A stretch of DNA of 64,000 nt from Paracoccus sp. SMMA_5_TC (GCF_009696685.2 NZ_CP102355.1:1661501-1725500); one strand, 5' to 3'; positions 18,101 to 30,903 are shown, counted from the stretch's first letter. Numbers and translations are program-made. Notes: generated by a model from the letters alone, not told the origin.

Positions 18101-19300
18101 ATGCCAGCAAATCAGACTGCGCCCCAGATCCGCACCATCACCACCACCGCCGAACTGGCCGAATTCTGCGCGCTGGCCAAGACCCATCCCTATGTGACGC
18201 TGGACACCGAGTTCCTGCGCGAACGCACCTATTATTCGCGGCTGTGCCTGATTCAGGCGGCGCTGCCGCCGGCGGGCAATGGCAAGACTCCCGGCGGGCC
18301 TGCGGTGCTGATCGACCCGCTGGTCGAGGGGCTGTCGCTAGAGCCGCTGTATGACCTGTTCCGCCACCGCGGCACGGTCAAGGTGTTTCACGCCGCGCGC
18401 CAGGATCTGGAAATCTTCTTTCACGATGCCGGGGTATTTCCCGACCCGCTGTTCGACACCCAGATCGCGGCGATGGTCTGCGGCTTCGGCGAACAGGCGG
18501 GCTATGAAACCCTGGTCAAGAAGATCGCGCGCCAGCCGCTGGACAAGTCCTCGCGCTTTACCGACTGGTCGCACCGGCCGCTGTCGGATGCGCAGGCCAC
18601 CTATGCGCTGGCCGATGTGACGCATCTGCGCGCGATCTACGAATTTCTTGCAGCGCAGCTGGAAAAGACCGGTCGCGGTCCCTGGCTTGATGAAGAGGTC
18701 GCGGTGCTGTTGGACCCCGAAACCTATATCACCCGGCCCGAGGATGCCTGGGAGAGGGTGCGCACGCGGTCGGGTTCGCCCCGATTTCTGGCGGTGGTGC
18801 GCGAACTGGCGCGTTTCCGCGAGACATTCGCCCAGGAACGCGACATTCCGCGCGCCCGCGTGTTCAAGGATGACGCGCTGATCGAACTGGCCTCGACCAA
18901 ACCCCTGACCGAGGCCGATCTGGCCAAGTCGCGGCTGCTGCTGCGCGATGCCCGGCGCGGCGAAATCGCCAGTGGCATCCTGGCGGCGGTCAAGGCCGGG
19001 CTGGACAGCAAGGATCCGCCCAAGCCGCAGCCCGAGGAACCGGGACGGCCGGGAAATGCAGCGCTGGCAGAATTGCTGCGCGTGCTGTTGAAGGCCAAGG
19101 CCGATGCCGCCGGCGTGGCGCCGCGCCTGATCGCCTCGGCCGCGGATCTGGATGCGATCGCCGCGGGGGCGCGCGATGTGCCGGCGCTGAGCGGCTGGCG
19201 GGCCGAGGTTTTCGGTCGTGATGCCTTGCGGCTGGCGGCGGGGGAAATCGCGCTGTCGGCACAGGGCGGCGCGGTCAGGGTGGTGCCGGTGGCGGGCTGA
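18101..19300 (+). CDS. rnd: Ribonuclease D
   Basis: A 399-residue 3'-5' exoribonuclease involved in tRNA 3' maturation and RNA decay. The DEDDy exonuclease motifs are LDTEFLRERTYY (Asp, Glu), FHAARQDLEIFF and the Asp of ATYALADVTHLRAIYE. The central and C-terminal part (about residues 210-300) fits an HRDC domain. The start at 18101 was chosen because a start at 18047 would add residues lacking family similarity. A run of Pro/Glu-rich residues near 310 is a linker. It converges on hisE with a 14-base gap. Confidence 0.92.
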   Translation: MPANQTAPQIRTITTTAELAEFCALAKTHPYVTLDTEFLRERTYYSRLCLIQAALPPAGNGKTPGGPAVLIDPLVEGLSLEPLYDLFRHRGTVKVFHAARQDLEIFFHDAGVFPDPLFDTQIAAMVCGFGEQAGYETLVKKIARQPLDKSSRFTDWSHRPLSDAQATYALADVTHLRAIYEFLAAQLEKTGRGPWLDEEVAVLLDPETYITRPEDAWERVRTRSGSPRFLAVVRELARFRETFAQERDIPRARVFKDDALIELASTKPLTEADLAKSRLLLRDARRGEIASGILAAVKAGLDSKDPPKPQPEEPGRPGNAALAELLRVLLKAKADAAGVAPRLIASAADLDAIAAGARDVPALSGWRAEVFGRDALRLAAGEIALSAQGGAVRVVPVAG

Positions 19301-19314
19301 CCCGCCCGCCGGCG

Positions 19315-19626
19315 CTATTTGCGCGCGGCCTTTTCGTCGATGCCCGAACGCCCTTCGCGGCGGTCCAGTTCCTGTTCCACCTCGGCCAGGGTCACGCCGC
19401 GCGCGGCCAGCATCACCAGCAGGTGATAAAGCGCATCCGCGGCCTCGCCGATCAGCTTCTGACGGTCGCCCCTCACCGCCTCGATGATCGCCTCGACCGC
19501 TTCCTCGCCGAATTTCTCGGCGCATTTTTCCGGGCCGCGGGCCAGAAGGCGCGCGGTCCAGCTGGTGTCGGGATCGGCGAACTTGCGTTCCTCGATCGTG
19601 GCGGCCAGGCGCTGCAATCCGGTCAT
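19315..19626 (-). CDS. hisE: Phosphoribosyl-ATP diphosphatase
   Basis: A 103-residue all-alpha NTP pyrophosphohydrolase of the MazG-like HisE type, which cuts PR-ATP to PR-AMP in histidine synthesis. The metal-binding pattern [18 protein letters not shown] and the later [14 protein letters not shown] (E-x-x-D) are intact. Its ATG overlaps the hisF stop (ATGA), so it is translationally coupled and is the last gene of the his block. hisI (cyclohydrolase) is not in the window. Confidence 0.95.
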   Translation of the reverse strand: MTGLQRLAATIEERKFADPDTSWTARLLARGPEKCAEKFGEEAVEAIIEAVRGDRQKLIGEAADALYHLLVMLAARGVTLAEVEQELDRREGRSGIDEKAARK

Positions 19627-20384
19627 GTCAACCTCATCGGGATGCCGGCGGCGGCCATGTGCTGCTTGGCCTCGCGGATGGTGAAGGTGCCGAAGTGAAA
19701 GATCGAGGCGGCCAGAACCGCGCTGGCATGACCCTGGATCACGCCTTCGACCAGATGGTCCAGCGTGCCGACCCCGCCCGAGGCGATCACCGGCACCTCG
19801 ACCGCGTCGGCAACGGCCCGCGTCAGCGCCAGGTTGAAGCCGGCGCGGGTGCCGTCGCGATCCATGCTGGTCAGCAGGATTTCCCCCGCCCCCTTGGCCG
19901 CCACGGTGCGGGCAAATTCGACGGCATCGATGCCGGTGGGCTTGCGCCCGCCATGGGTAAAGATTTCCCATTTTCCCGGCGCGACGGTCTTGGCGTCGAT
20001 GGCACAGACGATGCACTGGCTGCCAAAGCGGTCGGCTGCCTCGGCAATGACATCGGGGTTGGCGACGGCGGCGGAATTGAAACTGACCTTGTCGGCCCCG
20101 GCCAGCAGCAGGTCGCGCACGTCGCGGTGGCTGCGCACGCCGCCGCCCACGGTCAGCGGCACGAAGCAGGCCTCGGCCGTGCGGGTTACCAGATCGAACA
20201 TGGTGCCGCGATTTTCATGCGTGGCGTGAATGTCGAGAAAGCAGATCTCGTCCGCCCCGGCCGCATCATAGGCGCGTGCCGCCGCGACCGGATCGCCGGC
20301 ATCGACCAGGTCGACGAAATTCACCCCCTTGACCACGCGGCCGTCGGCCACGTCCAGACAGGGGATCACCCGCGTCTTGAGCAT
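19623..20384 (-). CDS. hisF: Imidazole glycerol phosphate synthase, cyclase subunit
   Basis: A 253-residue TIM barrel forming the HisF half of IGP synthase. The catalytic Asp residues are in [17 protein letters not shown] (first strand) and [12 protein letters not shown], and the phosphate sites are in TVGGGVRS and IASGGVG. It takes ammonia from HisH (21737-22366) to convert PRFAR to IGP and AICAR. It sits 12 bases downstream of hisA and overlaps hisE by 4 bases. Confidence 0.97.
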   Translation of the reverse strand: MLKTRVIPCLDVADGRVVKGVNFVDLVDAGDPVAAARAYDAAGADEICFLDIHATHENRGTMFDLVTRTAEACFVPLTVGGGVRSHRDVRDLLLAGADKVSFNSAAVANPDVIAEAADRFGSQCIVCAIDAKTVAPGKWEIFTHGGRKPTGIDAVEFARTVAAKGAGEILLTSMDRDGTRAGFNLALTRAVADAVEVPVIASGGVGTLDHLVEGVIQGHASAVLAASIFHFGTFTIREAKQHMAAAGIPMRLT

Positions 20385-20396
20385 GCTGTCCCTCCG

Positions 20397-21113
20397 TCAG
20401 GCCAGGGCACGCAGCGCCTGACCAAGGTCGATCGCCCCATCATAAAGCGCCCGGCCCGAGATGGCACCCGCAATCACGCCGCTGTCGCGCAACGCGATCA
20501 GGTCATCGAGGCTGCTGACCCCGCCCGAGGCGATGACGGGGATGTTGACGGCCCGCGCCAAGGCCTCGGTCGCGGCAATGTTGGGGCCCTGCATCGCCCC
20601 GTCGCGGTCGATGTCGGTGTAGATGATCGCGGCCACGCCGGCATCCTGGAACCGCTGCGCAAGATCGGTTGCCAGCACATCGGTTTCCTCGGCCCAGCCA
20701 CGGGTTGCGACGCGGCCCTGCCGGGCGTCGATGCCAACCGCGATCTTGCCGGGAAAGGCCATCGCGGCCTCGCGCACCAGTTGGGGGTTTTCGACGGCGA
20801 CCGTGCCCAGGATGACCCGCGCCAGCCCGCGTTTGAGCCAGGATTCGATGGTGGCCATGTCACGGATGCCACCGCCCAGCTGGGCGGGGATGTCGATGGC
20901 GGCCAGAATCGCCTCGACCGCATCGGCATTGACGGGCCGGCCAGCGAAGGCCCCGTTCAGGTCGACCAGATGCAGCCATTCCGCCCCGGCATCCTGAAAG
21001 GCCCGCGCCTGCGCGGCCGGATCGGTGCCAAAGACGGTCGCCGCCTGCATGTCGCCGCGCAGCAGCCGCACGCAATTGCCGTCCTTGAGGTCGATGGCGG
21101 GATAAAGGATCAT
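20397..21113 (-). CDS. hisA: ProFAR isomerase
   Basis: A 238-residue TIM barrel that isomerises ProFAR to PRFAR. The start [20 protein letters not shown] carries the catalytic Asp of the first strand, and the second catalytic Asp is in [16 protein letters not shown]. The phosphate loops are LGGGIRD and IASGGVSS. The ATG at 21113 is chosen because family similarity begins exactly there; a start at 21233 is spurious. It is divergent from the DUF2147 gene and followed by hisF and hisE. Confidence 0.96.
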   Translation of the reverse strand: MILYPAIDLKDGNCVRLLRGDMQAATVFGTDPAAQARAFQDAGAEWLHLVDLNGAFAGRPVNADAVEAILAAIDIPAQLGGGIRDMATIESWLKRGLARVILGTVAVENPQLVREAAMAFPGKIAVGIDARQGRVATRGWAEETDVLATDLAQRFQDAGVAAIIYTDIDRDGAMQGPNIAATEALARAVNIPVIASGGVSSLDDLIALRDSGVIAGAISGRALYDGAIDLGQALRALA

Positions 21114-21256
21114 CGCATCTCTCCTGATAACGTCGCGTTCCTTTGCCACAGGATGCGGCGGACCGAAAGGCCCGGACCCGACGTCAGGCTTGATCGGCGG
21201 CTGCCCGCACCCGCATCCTGCGCCGGCAAACAATCCCTTGGGGAGGGGGAATCATC

Positions 21257-21643
21257 ATGCGCAAACTGGCATTCGCCGCAGCCCTGATCGTGGCCGGCGG
21301 TGCGGCCCAGGCCGAAGGCATCAGCGGCATCTTTCAGACCCAAGCCAATGACGACGGCAATGTCGGCATGGTCCAGTTCTATGACTGCGGCGGCAAGTAT
21401 TGCGGCAAGCTGATCAAGAGCTTTGACAAGACCGGCAAGGAGATCAAGTCGCCGCACACCGGCAAGAACATCGTTGCCGGCATGAAGGACGACGGCAATG
21501 GCCAGTTCTCGGGCGGCACCATCTGGGATCCGGGCGCAGACAAGACCTACAAGTCCAAGATGACGCTGAGCGGCAAGACGCTGAGCGTGTCGGGCTGTAT
21601 CGCCGTTTTCTGCAAGACCCAGCGCTGGACGCGGGTGAAATAG
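21257..21643 (+). CDS. DUF2147 secreted protein inside the his block
   Basis: A 128-residue exported protein: signal peptide RKLAFAAALIVAGGAAQA, then a DUF2147 domain (DGNVGMVQFYDCGGKYCGKL; GGTIWDPGADKTYKSKMTL in part; SVSGCIAVFCKTQRW). Four Cys residues could form two disulfides in the periplasm. A gggaggggg ribosome site precedes the ATG. DUF2147 domains are small beta-barrels of unknown function. The gene lies on the opposite strand between hisH and hisA. GC content and codon use look like the neighbours. Confidence 0.9.
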   Translation: MRKLAFAAALIVAGGAAQAEGISGIFQTQANDDGNVGMVQFYDCGGKYCGKLIKSFDKTGKEIKSPHTGKNIVAGMKDDGNGQFSGGTIWDPGADKTYKSKMTLSGKTLSVSGCIAVFCKTQRWTRVK

Positions 21644-21736
21644 CGGCAGGGCGCGCGCCGCCCGCCCCATCGAGGGCCGGGCGACGCGGGGGCTTCGCCC
21701 CGGGCGTTGGCACCGCCGGGTGCTGGCGCGGCGGCC

Positions 21737-22366
21737 TTAGGGTTGCCAGCGCAGGAAATTGCCGATGATGCGCAGCCCCACCGCCTGGGATTTTTCCGGG
21801 TGGAACTGGGTTCCGACGATGTTGTCGCGACCGACCACGGCGCTGACCGGCCCGCCATAATCGGCAATGGCCAGCTGATGCGCCGGATCGCTGACCCGAA
21901 ACTGCCAGCTGTGCACGAAATAGGCGTGATCTCCCGAGGCGATGCCGTCCAGCACCGGATGCGGGCGCAGCACCACCAGATCGTTCCAGCCCATGTGCGG
22001 CACCTTGAGCCCCGGCGCGCGGATCGGGTCGATTTCGCCGCCGATCCAGTCCAGCCCGGCGGTGTCGCGGTATTCATGCCCCAATGTCGCCAGCATCTGC
22101 ATGCCGACGCAGATGCCCATGAAGGGCACGGCGCGGTCCAGCACTGCCTCGCGCAGCGCCTCGACCATGCCGGGCACCGCGTCCAGCGCCGCGCGGCAGG
22201 CCGGAAAGGCGCCGTCGCCCGGCAGCACGATGCGGTCGGCACGAGCGACCATCTGTGGGTCAGATGTCACCACGACCTCGGCCCCGGCTTCGCGTCCCAT
22301 CAGGGCAAATGCCTTTTCGGCGGAATGCAGGTTGCCGCTGTCGTAATCGACCAGCGCCACCCGCAT
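21737..22366 (-). CDS. hisH: Imidazole glycerol phosphate synthase, glutaminase subunit
   Basis: A 209-residue class I glutamine amidotransferase that supplies ammonia to HisF. The nucleophile is Cys86 in FMGICVGMQML, and the His/Glu pair is in GTQFHPEKSQ. The oxyanion-strand motif PGDGAFP is also present. Its ATG overlaps the hisB stop codon by one base. The 93 bases after its stop (21644-21736) are very GC-rich, with small inverted repeats such as GGGGC-TTC-GCCCC at 21692-21703, and hold no gene. Confidence 0.96.
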   Translation of the reverse strand: MRVALVDYDSGNLHSAEKAFALMGREAGAEVVVTSDPQMVARADRIVLPGDGAFPACRAALDAVPGMVEALREAVLDRAVPFMGICVGMQMLATLGHEYRDTAGLDWIGGEIDPIRAPGLKVPHMGWNDLVVLRPHPVLDGIASGDHAYFVHSWQFRVSDPAHQLAIADYGGPVSAVVGRDNIVGTQFHPEKSQAVGLRIIGNFLRWQP

Positions 22367-22953
22367 TACAACGCCCCCTTGGTCGAGGGCAGGCTGCCCG
22401 CCATGCGCGGGTCCGGCTCGACCGCCTCGCGCAGGGCGCGGGCCACCGCCTTGAAGCTGGCTTCGGCGATGTGATGGGCGTTCAGCCCGTGCAGCAGGTC
22501 GACATGCAGAGTGATGCCGCCATGCGTGGACAGGGCCTGGAAGAACTCGCGCACCAGTTCGGTATCGAAATTGCCGATCTTGGCGCTGGGGAAATCGACG
22601 TTCCAGACCAGGTAGGGCCGCGCCGACAGGTCCAGCGCCGCCCGCACCAGCGAATCGTCCATCGCCAGATGAAAGCTGCCATAGCGGCGGATGCCGCGCT
22701 TGTCGCCCAGGGCCTGCGCCAGCGCCTGGCCAAGGGCGATGCCGGTATCCTCGACCGTGTGGTGATCGTCGATGTGCAGGTCGCCCTGGGCGCGCACGGT
22801 CAGGTCGATCAGCGAATGGCGCGACAGCTGATCCAGCATGTGATCGAAGAACCCGACCCCCGTCTGGTTGTCGTAGCGGCCTGTGCCGTCCAGATCCAGG
22901 CTAAGCTCGATCCGGGTTTCGGCGGTCTGGCGGGTGATGGTGGCGCGGCGCAT
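22366..22953 (-). CDS. hisB: Imidazoleglycerol-phosphate dehydratase
   Basis: A 195-residue monofunctional IGP dehydratase, a manganese enzyme. The His-rich metal motifs are [25 protein letters not shown] and the C-terminal [16 protein letters not shown]. It lacks the phosphatase domain fused to it in E. coli. The ATG at 22953 begins [10 protein letters not shown], the normal start. It is the first gene of hisB-hisH, and no histidine-codon-rich leader peptide is visible in the 184 bases upstream. Confidence 0.96.
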   Translation of the reverse strand: MRRATITRQTAETRIELSLDLDGTGRYDNQTGVGFFDHMLDQLSRHSLIDLTVRAQGDLHIDDHHTVEDTGIALGQALAQALGDKRGIRRYGSFHLAMDDSLVRAALDLSARPYLVWNVDFPSAKIGNFDTELVREFFQALSTHGGITLHVDLLHGLNAHHIAEASFKAVARALREAVEPDPRMAGSLPSTKGAL

Positions 22954-23137
22954 CGCGTCTCTCCGTGCGGGGGCGGCTTGGCGCCTTATAGGCGGCGGAC
23001 AGGCGGGTGAAAAGACATGCGGCGGGGATTGGCGCATCATCGTTGTCCCTGGCACATGTCCTTGTCATGCGGGCAGGGGGATGCCAAAACGGAGCGGGCG
23101 ACACGCATGACAAGCAACCCGGGAAGGACCGTGGCTG

Positions 23138-23761
23138 ATGAGAAATGACCTGAGCGCCAGCGAAAAGCGGCTGATTGCAGCCCTGGATCGCATCGACCGT
23201 TCGATCGATCGTGCCGCCGCGCGCGGTGCAGCCGCGCAGGGGGCTGTCGAGTCGGAACTGTCCGAGGCATTGGCCCAGGCGCGGGCCGAGAACCAGCGGC
23301 TGTCGCAGGAGCTTGTCGCCCTGCACGAAGCCCAGGCACAGACTCTGGCCAGTTGTGAATCCCGTCTGGCCGAGGCGCATCAACGTCTGGTCGCCAGCGG
23401 CCACGAGGTCGCGCGTCTGGCCAGTGCCAACGAGGCGCTGGTTGCCGCAAACCGGGCGCTGATGCAGCCGGGCGACAAGGCTGACGATGCGCTGCATGCC
23501 GCGTTACAGGCCGAAATCGATTCGTTGCGTGCATCCCGCGCCGCCGAACAGGCGCGTCTGGGCGATATGATCGACACGCTCGACCGCATGGTCGGCACGC
23601 CGAGGGGCCTGAACCCGCTGTCGGGCGAGGGTGAGGACAAGGCGGCCGCCGTGCCGGCGGTGCCGCATGTCCCGATGCCGCCCGACCCGGCCGCGCTGGC
23701 CGAGGCGATTGCAGAACATGTGGCCATCGACCACCGCCCCGAAACCGCGCAAAAGGATTGA
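23138..23761 (+). CDS. Coiled-coil protein coupled to zapA (ZauP candidate)
   Basis: A 207-residue soluble protein. Residues 35-150 are continuous helix with heptad-like Leu/Ala spacing (for example LSEALAQARAENQRLSQEL), so a long coiled coil is expected. An acidic Pro-rich tail (VPHVPMPPDPAALAEAIAEHV) follows. It has no signal peptide or membrane segment. The gene ends 4 bases before zapA. In Caulobacter a coiled-coil protein called ZauP is encoded just upstream of zapA and works with it to focus the Z-ring. By position and architecture this is the likely equivalent; sequence similarity could not be tested. Confidence 0.7.
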   Translation: MRNDLSASEKRLIAALDRIDRSIDRAAARGAAAQGAVESELSEALAQARAENQRLSQELVALHEAQAQTLASCESRLAEAHQRLVASGHEVARLASANEALVAANRALMQPGDKADDALHAALQAEIDSLRASRAAEQARLGDMIDTLDRMVGTPRGLNPLSGEGEDKAAAVPAVPHVPMPPDPAALAEAIAEHVAIDHRPETAQKD

Positions 23762-23765
23762 TCCA

Positions 23766-24131
23766 ATGGCTGTGGTCGAATTTTCCATCGGACACAAATC
23801 CTATTCCCTGTCCTGCCAGGATGGCGAGGAGCGCCTGCTGAAGCGGGCCGCGGGTCTGCTGGACGCCGAGGCGCGGGTGATCCTGGAACAGGCGGGCCGG
23901 ATGCCCGAGGCGCGGCTGCTGTTGCTGGCGGCGCTGATGCTGGCCGATCGCACCGCCGGGATCGAGGATCGGCTGGCCTCGACCGAGCGCGAACTGGCGC
24001 GGCTGAAGGCCAATCCGCCGCGAGTCGAGGTGCCGGTGGTGCCGGCCAGCCTGTCCGAAGCCATGGCCGAGCTGGCCGCCCGCGCCGAGGCGCTGGCCCA
24101 GAAGGCCGAGGATCAGATCCCGCGCGACTGA
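23766..24131 (+). CDS. zapA: Cell division protein ZapA
   Basis: A 121-residue ZapA-family protein. The N-terminal globular domain (VEFSIGHKSYSLSCQDGEE, residues 4-22, then LLKRAAGLLDAEARVILEQ) is followed by a C-terminal coiled coil (LTERELARLK-type repeats, here ASTERELARLKANPP). ZapA tetramers bundle FtsZ filaments at mid-cell. It is probably translated together with the coiled-coil gene just upstream. Confidence 0.88.
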   Translation: MAVVEFSIGHKSYSLSCQDGEERLLKRAAGLLDAEARVILEQAGRMPEARLLLLAALMLADRTAGIEDRLASTERELARLKANPPRVEVPVVPASLSEAMAELAARAEALAQKAEDQIPRD

Positions 24132-24150
24132 CCGGGCAGGGGGCCGCGGC

Positions 24151-24717
24151 TCAGGCGCCGATGGCCCCGCCCAGCAACGTGGCGGCCACCACAGCCAGCC
24201 AGCATGCGGCCGCGCGCTGCACGATCAGGCCGTCGCCGCGACCGCAGCGCCCCAGGCTGCCCGCGACGCCCCACAGCGCCGCCACCATCGCCACCAGCAG
24301 GCAGAACCAGGCCAGCCGTGGCAGAAAGGCCGGATCGCCCATCGGCGGCAGGATCACCAGACCCAGGACCAGCGCCTTGGGATTGAGAAGGGTGGTGACA
24401 AGGATGCGTCGCGCCCCGATCCGCCCGCCATGGCCCGCCCGCGGGCTGATCCGCCACAGCCGCAGCGCCAGCCAGCCAACCCAGGCCGCCGCCGCCAGCT
24501 TCAACACCACCGCCGCGCCCGGGAAATGTGCCAGCAAGGGCGCACCCAGCCAGGTCAGGGGCAGGATCGCCGCCAGATAGCCGGCCAGTTCGGCCGGAAT
24601 CAGGCGCAGCGGCCGCTGCCATCCGCCCTGAAGCCCCGCCAGCGCCATCAGCGTATTGGTGGGGCCGGGCGCCAGCAGCAGCGCCAGGACGGCCAGCAGG
24701 AATTCGGCTGTGGTCAT
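24151..24717 (-). CDS. LysE-family translocator
   Basis: A 188-residue membrane protein with about six hydrophobic segments. The first helix ends in the LysE/RhtB hallmark LLLAPGPTNTLMALAG, and LLNPKALVLGLVILP near residue 110 is the other conserved loop. Such proteins export amino acids or derivatives; the substrate is unknown. The ATG at 24717 has a gaagg site 7 bases upstream and is preferred to an ATG at 24750. It converges on zapA. Confidence 0.82.
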   Translation of the reverse strand: MTTAEFLLAVLALLLAPGPTNTLMALAGLQGGWQRPLRLIPAELAGYLAAILPLTWLGAPLLAHFPGAAVVLKLAAAAWVGWLALRLWRISPRAGHGGRIGARRILVTTLLNPKALVLGLVILPPMGDPAFLPRLAWFCLLVAMVAALWGVAGSLGRCGRGDGLIVQRAAACWLAVVAATLLGGAIGA

Positions 24718-24826
24718 TGTCAGGGCCTTCAGTCTGCGCGCAAGAAGCATTCCGGAAATGCCGTGTGCGGGCCGCGCAAGCCTTGATCTGGATCAGATCG
24801 CCGCCGATCTCGCCTGCAAGATCGTG

Positions 24827-24863
24827 ACCGCCGGAAGCGTCCCGGCCGCTGGGGCGGTTTTTT
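24827..24863 (+). terminator. Terminator-like element in the carB leader
   Basis: A 6-bp stem (24838-24843 with 24851-24856, one G-T pair) and a 7-base loop end in a run of six T residues (24858-24863). A competing pairing, ACCGCC (24827-24832) with GGCGGT (24853-24858), overlaps it. The nearest upstream plus-strand gene ends 700 bases away, so the element probably acts on carB's own leader, 90 bases before its start. Confidence 0.4.
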
Positions 24864-24952
24864 CCGGATGGGCCCGGCGCGAACCCTTGCGACTTTGCCG
24901 CTCATGGCTATAACCCCGGTCGATTTACCTGCCGCCAGCCCGAGGGACCGCC

Positions 24953-28285
<3,333 letters not shown>

Positions 28286-28458
28286 GCCGCGGCCGGGCGG
28301 CTGAGCGCATCTTTGGAAATGTTCGCGGGCGTCGCGCATTGCGCGATGATGGCTGCTGCATGCCCGGGGCCTGCCCGAAGATGCCAACCCCTTGCCGGCC
28401 ATGCGGAGCTGAAGGCAAGATCGTATTCCCGTGTTCAGGACAAGGAGAGTTTGCCGCC

Positions 28459-28953
28459 ATGATTATCCGGATTTCCAAGGCATCGATGGTTCTGGCAATC
28501 GCGTTCTTCGCATCACTGGTGGTTTTCGGGAATGTCACCGATTACGGATCCAACTTCAACTTTGTCCATCATGTCTTTCTGATGGATACCATTTTCCCGG
28601 ATGCGACGATCAAGTATCGTGCGATCGAAGCGACTTGGATCCACCATGCCGGATATATCTTCATCATCTCGCTCGAGGCGCTGACGGCGATCTTGTGCTG
28701 GATCGGGGGTATCCGGCTGCTTTCGGCGCGCAATCGTCCGGCAAGGGAGTTCAATCGAGCCAAGAACTGGGCGGTTGCCGGTCTGACGGTCGGCTTTCTG
28801 ACCTGGCAGGTGGGCTTCATGTCGGTGGGCGGCGAGTGGTTCGGCATGTGGATGTCGAAGGAATGGAATGGCGTGCCCGATGCCTTCCGATTCTTCATGA
28901 CCATTCTGGCGGTGCTGATCTATCTGGTTCTGCCGGATCAGGATGAGGCATGA
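28459..28953 (+). CDS. DUF2165 membrane protein
   Basis: A 164-residue inner-membrane protein with four hydrophobic helices (about residues 5-25, 60-85, 100-120, 135-155). The conserved DUF2165 residues include NVTDYGSNFNFVHHVF and the WQVGFMSVGGEWFGMW stretch. Many members occur as small membrane proteins of unknown role. The ATG at 28459 follows caaggagag at the right distance; earlier in-frame starts are rejected. The 173 bases before it (28286-28458) show no gene. Confidence 0.85.
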   Translation: MIIRISKASMVLAIAFFASLVVFGNVTDYGSNFNFVHHVFLMDTIFPDATIKYRAIEATWIHHAGYIFIISLEALTAILCWIGGIRLLSARNRPAREFNRAKNWAVAGLTVGFLTWQVGFMSVGGEWFGMWMSKEWNGVPDAFRFFMTILAVLIYLVLPDQDEA

Positions 28954-29015
28954 GTGTGGGCGATCAACATGGAGCCAAATGAAAGGTTCTGTGCATTTTA
29001 TTGATATCGCAGGGC

Positions 29016-29050
29016 AAAGGCGCAGGTTCGATGACCTGCGCCCTTGATTT
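29016..29050. terminator. Bidirectional terminator between DUF2165 and RTX genes
   Basis: A perfect 9-bp stem, GGCGCAGGT (29019-29027) with ACCTGCGCC (29034-29042), and a 6-base loop lie between two convergent genes. T-rich bases flank it on both strands (ttgatttt on plus, tttgccc on minus), so it can serve either transcript. Confidence 0.7.
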
Positions 29051-29085
29051 TCAACCTGCTGCCAGGCGCGGGATGTCCCGCGAGC

Positions 29086-30903
29086 TTACAGCAGGAAGTC
29101 GCTTGCGCTGTATTGACTGGCGGTGACGGCGCCGTCGATGATGCGAATGGTCATCTCTGCCGCCGCATCGGCGTCTACATTGGCCATGACCCAGGTTTCC
29201 GCACCATTGTTGGTCACCCAGACCCTGCCCGCGCCACCGGCAGTCGTGCCGTTGAACACGAATGCCTGATTGCCCGCAAGCAGCGTATTGGCGTCGATGG
29301 CGAGCAGGTCGATGAGATCGCCGACCAATGCGCCGGGGTTGTCAAAGCCCTGGATCGCATCCAGACCCGTCCCGATGCTGGAATCGGTCAGCGAGGTAAA
29401 GCGAAACACGTCCGCGCCGCCCCCGCCGATCAGCAGATCGGCATTGGCACCGCCCAGCAGCGTGTCATTGCCCAGACCGCCATCAAGCCTGTCGATCCCC
29501 GCACCTCCGCCGAGGTAGTCGTTCCCGGCCGCGCCGACCAGCGTGTCATTGCCTGCCTGACCGAACAGGAAGTCATTGCCGGCGCCGCTGTTCAGCACAT
29601 TGGCGCCGCTGGTGCCTGTAAGCGTGTCGTTGCCCGATCCGCTGAGGACATTCTCGAAGCTGACAAAGCTTTCTCCGACGAAATTGGTGGCGCCGGTGCC
29701 CAGGTTCATGGCGTAATTGCCGTTATAGGTGCGCAGATCCAGCGTGTCCGTGCCAAGTCCGCCGTTCAACGTCTCGTTCACGCCCAGACCGGCGATGACC
29801 CAGTCGTTGCCGTCCTCGCCGTAGTAAAGGCCGGCGCCGCTGGACGAAATCCGGTCATTACCGGTGCCACCGTAGACAGTATCGGTGCCGGTGCCCGCGG
29901 TCAGGGTGTCATCGCCCGCGCCGCCCGACAACAGGTCGTTGCCGTTACCGCCGCTGATGTTGTCGTTCCCGTCCTGGCCATACAGCGCATCATTCCCGTC
30001 CAGCCCGGAAATCACGTCATTGCCCGCGCCCGCCACGATCGTGTTGGCTGCCGCGGTGCCGGTCAGGGTGTCGTTGGCGGATCCTGAAACCAGGTGTTCG
30101 AAGTTCACGAAGCTTTCACCGCTGTAGTTCGTGACACCTGTGCCCAGGTTGATCGAATAGTTGCCGTTCCAGCTTGTGGTGTTCAGCCAGTCGATACCGG
30201 TCCCGCCATCCAGCGTCTCGCCGCCGCCGACACCGGCATAGACATAGTCATCGCCGTCACCGGCCGAATAATAGCCGTAACCGCTGGACAGCAGCGTGTC
30301 GTTGCCCGCGCCGCCATAGACGGTATCGGTCCCGGTGCCGGCGTTCAGGTAGTCGTTTCCATCGCCGCCCGAGATGTAATCGTTACCCGCAAAGCCGTAG
30401 ATCTGGTCGTTGCCGGCATTGCCATACATGTAATTGGCCGCCGCGGTGCCATAAAGCGTGTCGTTGCCCGCGCCGGAATAGATGTGCTCGAAGTTGACGA
30501 AGCTTTCGAAGCTGAAGTTGGTTGCGCCCGTTGCCAGGTTCACCAGGTAGTTGCCGCTGTAGCTTGCGGTGTTCAGCCAATCGACCCCCGCGCCGCCATC
30601 CAGCGTCTCGCCGCCGCCGCTGCCGGCATAGACATAGTCGTCGCCGTCGCCTGCCGCGTAGTAACCCCAGCCGCTGGACAACAGCACGTCATTGCCGAAT
30701 CCGCCATAGACCGTGTCCACGCCGGTGCCGGCGCTGATATAGTCATTGCCGTCGCCGCCGCTGAGATAGTCGTTCCCGGCGGCCCCGTAGATCGTGTCAT
30801 TGCCGCCCAGACCATAGACGGTGTCATTGCCACTCAATGCGTAAAAGACTTCGCTGGCGGCGGTGCCAACCATGAAGTCGTTGCCATTCGTACCGGTCGG
30901 CAT
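29086..30903 (-). CDS. RTX calcium-binding repeat protein
   Basis: A 605-residue acidic protein built almost wholly of GGxGNDxL nonapeptide repeats, which fold into calcium-bound beta-rolls outside the cell. There is no N-terminal signal peptide; the C-terminal part (from about residue 490: [13 protein letters not shown] to SASDFLL) looks like the serralysin-type C-terminal domain used by type I secretion. A long module containing DTVYGG, YAGDGDDY-type and ESFVNFEH blocks occurs three times (DTVYGG at residues 63, 193 and 341). No protease or lipase domain is visible. No ABC/MFP secretion genes are adjacent. Likely a surface-layer, adhesin or matrix protein. Confidence 0.85.
   Translation of the reverse strand: MPTGTNGNDFMVGTAASEVFYALSGNDTVYGLGGNDTIYGAAGNDYLSGGDGNDYISAGTGVDTVYGGFGNDVLLSSGWGYYAAGDGDDYVYAGSGGGETLDGGAGVDWLNTASYSGNYLVNLATGATNFSFESFVNFEHIYSGAGNDTLYGTAAANYMYGNAGNDQIYGFAGNDYISGGDGNDYLNAGTGTDTVYGGAGNDTLLSSGYGYYSAGDGDDYVYAGVGGGETLDGGTGIDWLNTTSWNGNYSINLGTGVTNYSGESFVNFEHLVSGSANDTLTGTAAANTIVAGAGNDVISGLDGNDALYGQDGNDNISGGNGNDLLSGGAGDDTLTAGTGTDTVYGGTGNDRISSSGAGLYYGEDGNDWVIAGLGVNETLNGGLGTDTLDLRTYNGNYAMNLGTGATNFVGESFVSFENVLSGSGNDTLTGTSGANVLNSGAGNDFLFGQAGNDTLVGAAGNDYLGGGAGIDRLDGGLGNDTLLGGANADLLIGGGGADVFRFTSLTDSSIGTGLDAIQGFDNPGALVGDLIDLLAIDANTLLAGNQAFVFNGTTAGGAGRVWVTNNGAETWVMANVDADAAAEMTIRIIDGAVTASQYSASDFLL

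Noticed and set aside
22954..23137. His leader peptide and attenuator before hisB
   Set aside because: No run of His codons in any frame on the minus strand, and no terminator stem with a T-run was seen.
29086..30903. CRISPR array from the regular 27-bp repeats
   Set aside because: The repeats are coding RTX nonapeptides (GGxGNDxL) in one long frame, with no identical repeats separated by unique spacers.
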